From the NCBI GenBank assembly GCA_947453205.1, contig CANGFT010000026.1, positions 1 to 52,989 on the forward strand: a stretch of 52,989 nt of DNA. Direction: 5' to 3'. The position numbers and the translations under genes were made by a program. Positions 32,513 to 40,519 of the stretch are shown here, one piece after another. The stretch is from Beijerinckiaceae bacterium (GTDB taxonomy: Bacteria > Pseudomonadota > Alphaproteobacteria > Rhizobiales > Beijerinckiaceae). The number at the start of each line of letters is the position of its first letter. Within the stretch, counting starts at the first letter, position 1. The notes beneath the pieces are model-generated. The model worked only from the letters and a program-made list of their open reading frames with translations, did no database searches and had not been told where the DNA came from.

Positions 32513-33309
32513 CCGCCCCTCCGACGCAGTTCAAGAAGGGAGAGGCAGGCGTTCATCGCCGTGGCGATGAGAATGACGAAGACCATATAGGCGAACATGT
32601 TCACCATCTGCATGCCCTCCGCATACCAGACGATGCGATGGCCGAGCCCTTCGAGGGAGGCGATGGTCTCCCCGCCGATGATCGCCAGAAAGCAAAGCAT
32701 CAGCCCAAGGCGCACGCCGCCGAGGATGGTGGGCGCCGCCGCGGGGATCAGGATCCGCCGCAGCAACTGCGCCTTTGTCGCCCCCGTCGAGCGGGCCATG
32801 CGCAGATAGATGGCGTCCACGCCGCTGAACCCCTGAATGGTGTTCAGGCAGATCGGAAAGAAGCCGAAGAGGGCCCCATGGGCGATCTTTGATTCAGGGC
32901 CGATGCCAAGCGCCATGACGGAGATGGGATAGAAGATGATGATCGGGATGGCGTAGAGGCTCGAGATCACAGGCTCGAGCACAACCGTGCTGTAACGGGT
33001 CATGCTGATGAGATAGCCCGCGACGACGCCCGTGAGCACGGCGATCGGGCCTGCGACGGCGAATTCAAAAAAGGTGACGCCCAGATCAGGCAGGGCGCGG
33101 CCAGTTGAAAGGATTCGCCAGAACACCGTCATCACCGCCATGGGCTGGGGGAGAAAAAACGGGCTGATGATTTCCGTCACGGTCAGCAGATGCCACAGAA
33201 CCATGAGCGCGGCGAAGACGGCCAGCTTGGTGAGAAGGCTGAGACGCCGGCCGCGACGGCTGAGCCGCTCCGTCACACCGCCTGAAACGCCCGCCGCCGC
33301 GCCGCTCAC
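32509..33309 (-). CDS. ABC transporter permease, NitT/TauT type (set E, first)
   Basis: The 266-residue integral membrane protein has a hydrophobic first helix (LAVFAALMVLWHLLTVTEII) and the coupling-loop motif LLRRILIPAAAPTILGGVRLG near residue 190. It overlaps the ATPase gene upstream and the second permease gene downstream by four bases each, so the three are translationally coupled. Two different permease genes imply a heterodimeric channel, whereas many importers of this type use one permease. Confidence 0.88.
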   Translation of the reverse strand: MSGAAAGVSGGVTERLSRRGRRLSLLTKLAVFAALMVLWHLLTVTEIISPFFLPQPMAVMTVFWRILSTGRALPDLGVTFFEFAVAGPIAVLTGVVAGYLISMTRYSTVVLEPVISSLYAIPIIIFYPISVMALGIGPESKIAHGALFGFFPICLNTIQGFSGVDAIYLRMARSTGATKAQLLRRILIPAAAPTILGGVRLGLMLCFLAIIGGETIASLEGLGHRIVWYAEGMQMVNMFAYMVFVILIATAMNACLSLLELRRRGG

Positions 33310-34133
33310 GAAAGCCCCTGCCGATCATTGCCGATCGCCGCCAGCACCTCATCGCGCAGCAATTCATAAAGCTCGTTGCGAAGTTCGCTGAAGCGCTGGG
33401 ACGTCATGAAGTCTGGCGTGCGTGGATGCGGCTCATCAATGGTCAAGACCGCCTTGATGCGGCCGGGGCGCGAGGTGAAGACAAAGATCCGGTCGGCCAG
33501 CAACACCGCCTCGGCGAGGCTATGGGTGACGAGGATGATGGTCTTGCGCTCGCTCGCCAGAAGCCGCGACAGATCCTCGCCAAAGATCATGCGCGTCTGT
33601 TCGTCGAGGGCGGCGAAAGGCTCGTCCATCAGCAGAATGTCCGTGCGCAGGCTCAAGGCGCGCGCCAGCGCCACACGCTGCTTCATGCCGCCGGAGAGTT
33701 GATGGGGATAGGACGCCGCGAAGGCTTCGAGGCCCACGCTTTTGAGCGCCGCCGAGGCGATGGGGCCGCGCTCGTCCTTCGGCACGCCCTGAAACTCAAG
33801 CCCCACCTTGATGTTGTCGAGCACGGTGGCCCAGGGCAGAAGGGCGCTTTCCTGAAAGATATAGGCGATCTGTTTTGGCAGGGGGCCGCGCACCGCCTGC
33901 CCGCTGACAAGCGCCGCGCCGCTGGTGGGGGCGATCATGCCGCCGATCACATTCAGCAAGGTGCTCTTGCCACAGCCGCTGGGCCCGATGAAGGCCACCA
34001 TTTCGCCCTGCCGGATCTCCATGTCGATGGCGTCGAGCGCCAGCACCTCTTTCCCGCCTTCGGGCGCGGGAAAGGTGTGGCTCACGCTTTCAACCCTGAC
34101 GAGACTTTCCGCCATCGTGGCCTGCGCCTTCAC
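33306..34133 (-). CDS. ABC transporter ATP-binding protein, NitT/TauT type (set E)
   Basis: The 275-residue ATPase has Walker A GPSGCGKST near residue 53, a Q-loop (YIFQES), the signature LSGGMKQR near 140, Walker B DILLMDEPFAALD near 161 and the switch His in LVTHSLAEAV. All catalytic positions are intact. It starts within the stop of the receptor gene (ATGA) and is followed by two permease genes. It energises import of the solute bound by the adjacent receptor. Confidence 0.92.
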   Translation of the reverse strand: MKAQATMAESLVRVESVSHTFPAPEGGKEVLALDAIDMEIRQGEMVAFIGPSGCGKSTLLNVIGGMIAPTSGAALVSGQAVRGPLPKQIAYIFQESALLPWATVLDNIKVGLEFQGVPKDERGPIASAALKSVGLEAFAASYPHQLSGGMKQRVALARALSLRTDILLMDEPFAALDEQTRMIFGEDLSRLLASERKTIILVTHSLAEAVLLADRIFVFTSRPGRIKAVLTIDEPHPRTPDFMTSQRFSELRNELYELLRDEVLAAIGNDRQGLS

Positions 34134-35125
34134 TTCTTCGCCGGCAGGAACGACTCGTTGTAGAGCGTCTTGGGGTCGGGCTTGTAATCGAGGATTTCGA
34201 GCTCCCCGAGCGATCCCACGATGACCTCCATGGCCTTGGGCAGGAAGCGCATGTCGCGCGACATCATGGGCATGACCTTGGCGAATTCCTGCTTCTGGAT
34301 ATCGACGGGAATGCCTGTCGCCTTCGAGGCCAGCTCCGCCGCCTCGTCGGGATTGGCGAGCATATAATCCACCGTATCGATCCAGCCCGCCAGGAAACGC
34401 GTCACCACATCCGGCTTGCTCGCGATGAGGCGATTGGAGGCGAAGACGACGTGGGTGTGAAAGTCCCCGATCCGGTCGCCGAACAGCAACATGACCTCGC
34501 CTTCGTTCTTCTGGTCGAGCATATAGCCGACAGAGGCCGACATGATGAAGCCATCGACCTGACCGCTCTTCAATCCGGCGATCTGGCCGGTGATCGTGCC
34601 CAGCGGCACGACGCGGACCCCCTCAGGCCCCCAGCCCATCTGGCGGGAGAGTTCGCGCGCGAGCCAATAGGTCAGCGAACCATTGGTGGTGATGCCGAGC
34701 TTTGCGCCCTTCAGATCCTCCGGCTTCCGGAACTTCGAGTTCTTATTGACGATCAGGCCCATGCTGAGGGGCTGGTTGGCGATGACGCCCACCGCCATGA
34801 TCGGCGCCTTCTTGGCGATGAAGCCCATGCTGGGGCCGGAGCCGAGGCCAAACTCGACTTCATTGGCGATCATGCCCTGCTGCATGCGCCCGTCGCCCGC
34901 ATATTGCACGACCTCGATCTTGAGCCCGTGCTTGGCCCAGATGCCCTTGGCGTCGCCAACTTCCGGCGGTGAGAAGGCGAGGGCGTTGGAGGCGGTCTTG
35001 CCGATGCGCACCACGTCCTGCGCCTGCGCGGCGCCCGTGCCAAAGGCGAGCAGCGTTGCGGCGCCAAGCATGGCGCCAAGGCGCCCTGCGCGAGCCAGCG
35101 CGTTCCTGATCGAAGTCCTCACCAT
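34130..35125 (-). CDS. ABC transporter periplasmic receptor, NMT1/SsuA-like (set E)
   Basis: The 331-residue protein has a signal peptide (NALARAGRLGAMLGAATLLA, cleavage near AAQAQ) and the NMT1/THI5-like fold: VRIGKTASNALAFSPPEVG, FGLGSGPSMGFIAKK, DLKGAKLGITTNGSLTYWLA and GQVDGFIMSASVGYML. The ATG at 35125 has GGGAGG at ideal spacing; the frame extends upstream to 35401 but only through the end of the MmgE/PrpD gene. It lies 52 bp after that gene. The ligand is unknown; the family binds sulfonates, nitrate, pyrimidine precursors and aromatic acids. Confidence 0.9.
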   Translation of the reverse strand: MVRTSIRNALARAGRLGAMLGAATLLAFGTGAAQAQDVVRIGKTASNALAFSPPEVGDAKGIWAKHGLKIEVVQYAGDGRMQQGMIANEVEFGLGSGPSMGFIAKKAPIMAVGVIANQPLSMGLIVNKNSKFRKPEDLKGAKLGITTNGSLTYWLARELSRQMGWGPEGVRVVPLGTITGQIAGLKSGQVDGFIMSASVGYMLDQKNEGEVMLLFGDRIGDFHTHVVFASNRLIASKPDVVTRFLAGWIDTVDYMLANPDEAAELASKATGIPVDIQKQEFAKVMPMMSRDMRFLPKAMEVIVGSLGELEILDYKPDPKTLYNESFLPAKK

Positions 35126-35177
35126 TGCGTCCTCCCTTGATGCGCCGCCCATCGGCGACAGGCTCAAGCGTCCATCT

Positions 35178-36500
35178 CTATCGTGCGGCAGGCAGCTGCG
35201 CCTGCAACATCTGCGTGAAGGCTTCCAGCGAGGCGCTGGACTCGAAGGCGTGCACGCCCGTCGCCCAGGCGACGCGGGCCCTCGCCTCGCCCAGGGCTGG
35301 CGACAGGAGGGCGATGGCCTTCTTCTCCATCTCCTCGTTCTCCAACGGATTGGCGGCGTCGCCATGGGCGTTCTCGATGGCGCGAGAGACGACGCCTTCA
35401 TCCGTCGTCACTTCGATGCGCCCCTGCCAGCGCGCCGGATAGGCCTTCTGCAATTCGGCGTCGGGCTCGACGGTGACGCGCGCGGCGAAGGCGTGAAGGG
35501 CGTCGTCCTGCATGAGGAGGGTGCGATCAAGATCCCAAAGACCCTCACGCCGCAAGGCCGCAAGCGCCATCTGGAACCGCACGCTCACATAGCCTGAGGC
35601 GCGTGAATGGCGGTCGATGGGCTGGGAGATCATATGCGCATAGGCCGGGGGCACGAAAACGCGGATTGCGCTTATGCGCTCGACCGCAAGCCCGCCGTCG
35701 AGCAGGTCTATCAGCGCCTGCGTCGGCGCAAGCGCCTGGCGGGCGGTGGAGAAGGGCTTGGCGCCGAGGCCGGGAAGGCTGAGGCTCTCGCCCAGACCCG
35801 AGGTCAGCAGAGACAGGTCTGCATCGAGCCCCTGCGCGTTCTTGAGCCATTCGCCATCGAGCAGGGTCGGATCGCCCTTGTAGCCATTGCGCGCGGCATG
35901 GGCGGCGCGCAGGCCGTTCTGCACGGCGCATTTCAAGAGAACCCAACGACCCGTCGGCGTTCCCTGAAACCGCCCTGTCCGCCCCGACGAAACCATCAGG
36001 GACATCGAAAGCGCATTGACCGTGGCCTCCTGATCGAGCCCCCAAAGGCGCGCGGCGATCGCGGCGACGCCGAGCGGCGTGGCGAAACAGGTGGGCCAGA
36101 CCCCCTTGTAGAGGACCTGGGGACCATTGATCGCCAGCCCAAGCCGCACCATCAGTTCGACGCCGATGCGGATCGCGTCTTCCGCCTGTTCCGGCGAAGG
36201 CTGCGCGCCGATCAGCAGCGCGGCGGGCATGGCGACGGATGTCGGGGTGGTGCAGGAGCCCAGATGAATATCGTCCACCTCGGTGCTGCGGATGACGCCC
36301 GCCGCCGTGGCCGGCGCCTCCGTCCAGTCGCCGGTCTGCCCGAGCCCGAGCAAGGACGCGCCTTCGGGCGAATGGGCGCCAGCGACCAGCGCCACGCCGG
36401 CGTCAGCGATATGCCTGCGCAAATGGGCGCGCTGAGGGGCGGGTAGATCCGCTGAGGACGACGTGCGGACGTAATCGGCGATAAGGCCAAGGCCGGTCAT
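35178..36500 (-). CDS. MmgE/PrpD family protein (set E)
   Basis: The 440-residue protein is a second MmgE/PrpD family member, clearly divergent from the set D one. Landmarks are STEVDDIHLGSCTTPTSVAM near residue 72, GVWPTCFATPLGVAAIAARL near 133, and TGRWVLLKCAVQNGLRAAHAA near 180. Its ATG overlaps the stop of M24b (ATGA), so it is translationally coupled to the hyuA-hyuB-M24a-M24b core. Family functions include dehydration, decarboxylation and epimerisation of dicarboxylic or tricarboxylic acids. A role in processing the acid released by the core is plausible. Confidence 0.85.
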   Translation of the reverse strand: MTGLGLIADYVRTSSSADLPAPQRAHLRRHIADAGVALVAGAHSPEGASLLGLGQTGDWTEAPATAAGVIRSTEVDDIHLGSCTTPTSVAMPAALLIGAQPSPEQAEDAIRIGVELMVRLGLAINGPQVLYKGVWPTCFATPLGVAAIAARLWGLDQEATVNALSMSLMVSSGRTGRFQGTPTGRWVLLKCAVQNGLRAAHAARNGYKGDPTLLDGEWLKNAQGLDADLSLLTSGLGESLSLPGLGAKPFSTARQALAPTQALIDLLDGGLAVERISAIRVFVPPAYAHMISQPIDRHSRASGYVSVRFQMALAALRREGLWDLDRTLLMQDDALHAFAARVTVEPDAELQKAYPARWQGRIEVTTDEGVVSRAIENAHGDAANPLENEEMEKKAIALLSPALGEARARVAWATGVHAFESSASLEAFTQMLQAQLPAAR

Positions 36501-37630
36501 TTTGAAACCTCGTCAGAACGAAGGAGCACTTCGGGTTCGCCCTGCATGCGGGTCAGGACCAGCGCGGAGGCGATGCCGCCCCCTTGGGCTGGATCAAGGA
36601 CGCCGGCCTGAAGGGCGTAGACCGTATTGGCTTGCACAAGCCCCTCGCGGCCTGCGCCGATCTCCCCGCCTTCGCTGAGCGAAAGGCCGATGCGCCGCCC
36701 GAAGAGGCCCGTCAGCGCGGGATGCAATGGCGCCCCAAGCTGCGCCTGCGCGGCCTGCGCAAGCCCCGCCACAGGGGCGCCCGCCTGCATGCCCGCAATG
36801 AGGCCGTCGAGCGCCGCCTTGACCGGGCCGCGCAAAGACTGCGGCGCGCCGCTCTCGACATAGGCGTCCGCCCAGCAACCCAGATATTTCACCGCGACAT
36901 AGGCGAGGAGATGTTGCGGGCGATCCTCGAAACGCGCCGCATAGGGCTCGAAGGTGCGGCCGCCATCGCGGCTCACCAGGGTGCGCACATCATGGACCGC
37001 ACGCTGGCGCGCCATGCGCTCACCCGCAAGGGCTGCGGTCTCAATGTCGTCGCCCCTCTCCCACGCCTCGCGAAGAGCGGCGGCGGCGGCGCGCGCGATG
37101 TCGGCGGCCTCGCGCAGGATCGCGATTTCGCGCGGGCGATGGGTCGCGCGGGCGGCCTCAACGATGTCATCGCCCGGTTCGAGCCTGAAACGATCCCCGA
37201 GGCTCTTTTCGACGGAGCCGAAGAGCAGCGGCGTCATGAGGTCAAGGCCGATGGCGCCCAGCGTTCCGCCCTCCCCCAGCGTCGCCAACCATTCGTCAAA
37301 CCAGCGCCATTCCCAGCCCGTCTTCACATCGGGAACCCAGGTCATGGTGCGCATGGCCGGAATGTCGCGCGACGACATGGAGGCCAGCAGGCGCGGCTCG
37401 CCCTTGGCCGGAATCAGCGCCATGGCCCAGCGCATGCGCGGAATGAAATTGGTGAACCAGGCGAGGGAGCCATGCTCGCGCGCATCGCCATAGAGCAGCA
37501 CGCCCGCCCAGCCGCGCTCGGCCATGGCCTCGCGGATGGCGCCCATGCGGATGTCGAACTCGTCGCGCGGCAGGCGCTCCTCGTCCCAGAGATAGGAGCC
37601 CAGAATGATAGAAGGATGAACCGTCAGCAT
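36497..37630 (-). CDS. Degenerate M24-family protein (M24b, set E)
   Basis: The approximately 377-residue protein starts MLTVHPSIILGSYLWDEERL at 37630, with GAGGGAC upstream; a longer form from 37696 would overlap M24a. It has the creatinase-type N-terminal domain (SLAWFTNFIPRMRWAMALIP, matching HVVYATNFMPRVRSALVFIP in set D). The C-terminal domain again lacks M24 metal motifs: AYVAVKYLGCWADAYVESG at the first Asp region, no His or Glu motifs, and LQANTVYALQAGVL-like sequence near the end. It follows M24a by 10 bp and precedes MmgE/PrpD, the same order as in set D. Confidence 0.72.
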   Translation of the reverse strand: MLTVHPSIILGSYLWDEERLPRDEFDIRMGAIREAMAERGWAGVLLYGDAREHGSLAWFTNFIPRMRWAMALIPAKGEPRLLASMSSRDIPAMRTMTWVPDVKTGWEWRWFDEWLATLGEGGTLGAIGLDLMTPLLFGSVEKSLGDRFRLEPGDDIVEAARATHRPREIAILREAADIARAAAAALREAWERGDDIETAALAGERMARQRAVHDVRTLVSRDGGRTFEPYAARFEDRPQHLLAYVAVKYLGCWADAYVESGAPQSLRGPVKAALDGLIAGMQAGAPVAGLAQAAQAQLGAPLHPALTGLFGRRIGLSLSEGGEIGAGREGLVQANTVYALQAGVLDPAQGGGIASALVLTRMQGEPEVLLRSDEVSK

Positions 37631-37640
37631 GGCATGTCCC

Positions 37641-38762
37641 TCAAGCGGCCACGGAGTCGAGACTGGCGTCGACGTCCGAAAGTGAGATGGCGCCATTGTG
37701 CGAAATGACCACGGTCTCGCCGCACATGAGATAGCCGGTCTCGGGAATATATTGATTGGGATGCATGACGAAGACCATGCCTTCCTCGAGGCGGACCTCG
37801 CTGGTGTCGGTGAGGTCGCCAGGGCGGTCGGAGGTCACGCCGAGCCCGTGGCCGCGCACGCGCATATAGGGCGGCCTGCAGTAATCGCCGTAGCCCGCTG
37901 CGCGGAAACAGTCGTTCATGGCCTCCGTCACCTGCGCCATGGTGGCGCCGGGCACGGCGGCGTCCATGCCGCGGCGCATGGCCTCCTGCAGCAGTTTGTA
38001 TTTGTCGTGCAGGATCTGGGTCGGACGGCCGATCACCGTGGTGCGGCAGATCTGCACGAACTGGCCCTTATAGCAGGGCGTGATTTCGCCAAGGATGATG
38101 TCGCCTTCCTGCAGGATGCGCCGCCCCGCCGCACGCACGGCGAGATTGTGCTGGGAGGCGCTCATCAGCAGGAAGTTATCCTCAGCGCCGAGCCCCTTCA
38201 TATAGGTGTAGATGTCGGCTGCGAGTTCGAATTCGCGCACGCCCGGACGGGCGGCCTCCATGAGCCGCTCATAACCCCGCTCAGCGATCCAGACCGCCTT
38301 GCGCGCGGCGGCGAGCTCGTCCGCATTGCGCACGCGCGCCAGATGCGAGGCGAGCCAATCCACATGGCGCGGCGGCGCAGCGAGCAAGGCCTCGACGCCT
38401 CGGGCGAGCGCGCGGCTCTGCTTGACGAGCGCGCAGACGGCGAGCTTGGCCCCGGCGAGCCCCTCTCGCGCCAGAACCTCCCCCAGCGCCTTGACGAGAT
38501 CGTCAACCGCCAGAGTCCTGTGCGTGGTCGAAAGGGCGCGGGCGCGCTCGCCATCCCATGAGGGGGTCACGATGAGGGTCGAGCCTCCATCGCGCGCGAT
38601 CACCACGGCGCTTTCGCCGATGGGGCGAACGCCGCTCATCACATAGACGGCGTTTGAATCGAGAAAGGAATTCTGCCCGTCGTTGAAAACGAGGAGGCCA
38701 TCCAGCCCTTCTTCCCCCAACCAGGCGGCGGCCTGCGCGGCCCGTTCGTTCTGTCTGGCCAT
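37641..38762 (-). CDS. M24-family protein lacking metal ligands (M24a, set E)
   Basis: The 373-residue protein parallels M24a of set D: LLMSASQHNLAVRAAGRRIL, then GEITPCYKGQFVQICRTTVI in place of the two-Asp motif, RVRGHGLGVTSDRPGDL at the His position, and VMHPNQYIPETGYLMCGET in place of the two Glu motifs. The substitutions (Glu, Gln, His, Cys/Gly) coincide with those in set D, so they are inherited features of a subfamily, not random decay. AGGAAC precedes the ATG, 7 bp after hyuB. A creatinase-like C-N hydrolase is the best guess. Confidence 0.85.
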   Translation of the reverse strand: MARQNERAAQAAAWLGEEGLDGLLVFNDGQNSFLDSNAVYVMSGVRPIGESAVVIARDGGSTLIVTPSWDGERARALSTTHRTLAVDDLVKALGEVLAREGLAGAKLAVCALVKQSRALARGVEALLAAPPRHVDWLASHLARVRNADELAAARKAVWIAERGYERLMEAARPGVREFELAADIYTYMKGLGAEDNFLLMSASQHNLAVRAAGRRILQEGDIILGEITPCYKGQFVQICRTTVIGRPTQILHDKYKLLQEAMRRGMDAAVPGATMAQVTEAMNDCFRAAGYGDYCRPPYMRVRGHGLGVTSDRPGDLTDTSEVRLEEGMVFVMHPNQYIPETGYLMCGETVVISHNGAISLSDVDASLDSVAA

Positions 38763-38769
38763 CTTGTTC

Positions 38770-40512
38770 CTACCCCGCTGCCTGCGCGCGTTTCTCAGCC
38801 CTGACGTTTTGCGTGGCGTCAGTGTTCACGCACTGACCGGCAAGGTCAATGACAACGCCATAATCGCGCAGGGCGCCGTCAAGGCTCACAAGTCCGGCCT
38901 CGACATCGGCGAGCACCAGAGCTGGATCGCGCTCAAGCGGATCGCCCCAGCCGCCGCCCGAGCCTGTGCGGATGATGACCTGCGAATCCGCCGGCACGGG
39001 CCGCATGACCTGATCGACCGACTCAAAGCCATCAGCATTCGCCAGCTTCAGGAAATATTCCGCGCCGCCGCCCTGCCCGCCCCCACGCAGTCCCCACGGC
39101 GGGCAAAGCCGGCGCCGGGGCCGCGACATGTTCCACTTGCCCTCGACGAGGTTGCGCACGCGCACATCGATCCCAAGCCCGCCGCGGAACTGGCCGGGGC
39201 CGCCGGAATCCGGCCGCAAGGACCGCTCCTCGATCACCACGGGCGTCTTGATCTCCATGCTTTCGATAGGCGAATTCTTGACATTGCCCTGACAGACCGA
39301 GACCGAGGCCGACTCGCCATCCCCGATGGGACGCCCGCCCCATCCGCCGCCCTCAAGGCTTTGCAGCACGAAATTCCCGCCTGTGCGCGGATCGCGCCCG
39401 ATGAAGACGATGGACCCGCCGAGGAGGCCGTGATGGGCCGCCGGAATGCGGTCGGGAGCGGCGCCCGCGAGCGCCTTGAAGATCGTGTCTACGACCGTCG
39501 GCACGATGAGGCTCCAGCCGCCCATGGGCGCGGGATAATGCGCCATCATCACATTGCCTTCGGGGATGATGGTTTGCAGCGCCGCAAAAGAGCCTTCGTT
39601 GACCGGCGCCGATGGTTCGGTGAGCGCCTTATAGGCGACGCGCGAGGCCGCGAGCGTGCGCGAATTGATGCCGCCCCGACGCTGCGAGGCGCAGCCCGAC
39701 AGATCGATCGTCATGTCGCCGCCGCTGATCGTGACCTTCGCATGAATGCGAATGGGATCGTTCGGCGTGACGCTGTCGTCGTCATACCAGGACTCGGCCT
39801 CATAGACGCCGTCAGGAATGCTCTCGACGACCTTGCGGCAACGCCGCTCGCTTTCCCTGTAGATCGTGGCGATGGAGGCTTCGACCACATCCGCGCTGTA
39901 GCGCTCATAAACCTCTTCAAGCCGACGCACGCCGAGCCGGCAGGCCGCGATCTGCGCGCGCAGATCACCCATGGAGGATTCGGGGTAACGAATATTGTCG
40001 CGAATGACCGCATAGAGCGTCTTGTTGAGCTTGCCCGCCTCGTAGATCCGCAACTGGTCGAGCTGCAGCCCTTCGAACCAGGGATCGCTCACCATGGGGC
40101 TTGCGCCAAGGCCCGTGCTAGAGCCGCCGACGTCGATCCAGTGCGCGCGGGTCATGGCGAACCCCCGGAGCTTGCCACCGTGGATCATCGGCATGTAGAT
40201 CACGATATTGTTGAGATGCTGGCCTGCGACCCGCTGATGGTTGGTGATGAAGACATCTTCGGGAGCGAAGCCATCGAGCCCCTCGCGCGCCACCACATCT
40301 TCAATGATGACGCCGAGATCAGCGACGAAATGCGAGACGCCGCCGACGTTCTGCGAGATCAGGCGGCCCTTTTCATCGGTCAGCGCGGTGCAGAAGTCGC
40401 AGACCTCATAGATCATCATGTTGTAGGAGGTGCGCTGCAGGTCCGCCGCCATTTCATTGGCGATGGCGGGCAGCGTGTTGCGGATGACTTCGAGCGTGAC
40501 GGGATCAATCAT
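38770..40512 (-). CDS. Hydantoinase B/oxoprolinase family protein (HyuB, set E)
   Basis: The 580-residue protein begins MIDPVTLEVIRNTLPAIANE and contains RTSYNMMIYEVCDFCTALTD, TNHQRVAGQHLNNIVIY near residue 90, RDNIRYPESSMGDLRAQIAA and RPDSGGPGQFRGGLGIDV. It carries the same NHQRVAGQHLNN signature as set D HyuB. GAGGCTGAG precedes the ATG, 7 bp after hyuA. It is expected to form a complex with the set E HyuA. Confidence 0.92.
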   Translation of the reverse strand: MIDPVTLEVIRNTLPAIANEMAADLQRTSYNMMIYEVCDFCTALTDEKGRLISQNVGGVSHFVADLGVIIEDVVAREGLDGFAPEDVFITNHQRVAGQHLNNIVIYMPMIHGGKLRGFAMTRAHWIDVGGSSTGLGASPMVSDPWFEGLQLDQLRIYEAGKLNKTLYAVIRDNIRYPESSMGDLRAQIAACRLGVRRLEEVYERYSADVVEASIATIYRESERRCRKVVESIPDGVYEAESWYDDDSVTPNDPIRIHAKVTISGGDMTIDLSGCASQRRGGINSRTLAASRVAYKALTEPSAPVNEGSFAALQTIIPEGNVMMAHYPAPMGGWSLIVPTVVDTIFKALAGAAPDRIPAAHHGLLGGSIVFIGRDPRTGGNFVLQSLEGGGWGGRPIGDGESASVSVCQGNVKNSPIESMEIKTPVVIEERSLRPDSGGPGQFRGGLGIDVRVRNLVEGKWNMSRPRRRLCPPWGLRGGGQGGGAEYFLKLANADGFESVDQVMRPVPADSQVIIRTGSGGGWGDPLERDPALVLADVEAGLVSLDGALRDYGVVIDLAGQCVNTDATQNVRAEKRAQAAG

Positions 40513-40519
40513 CTCAGCC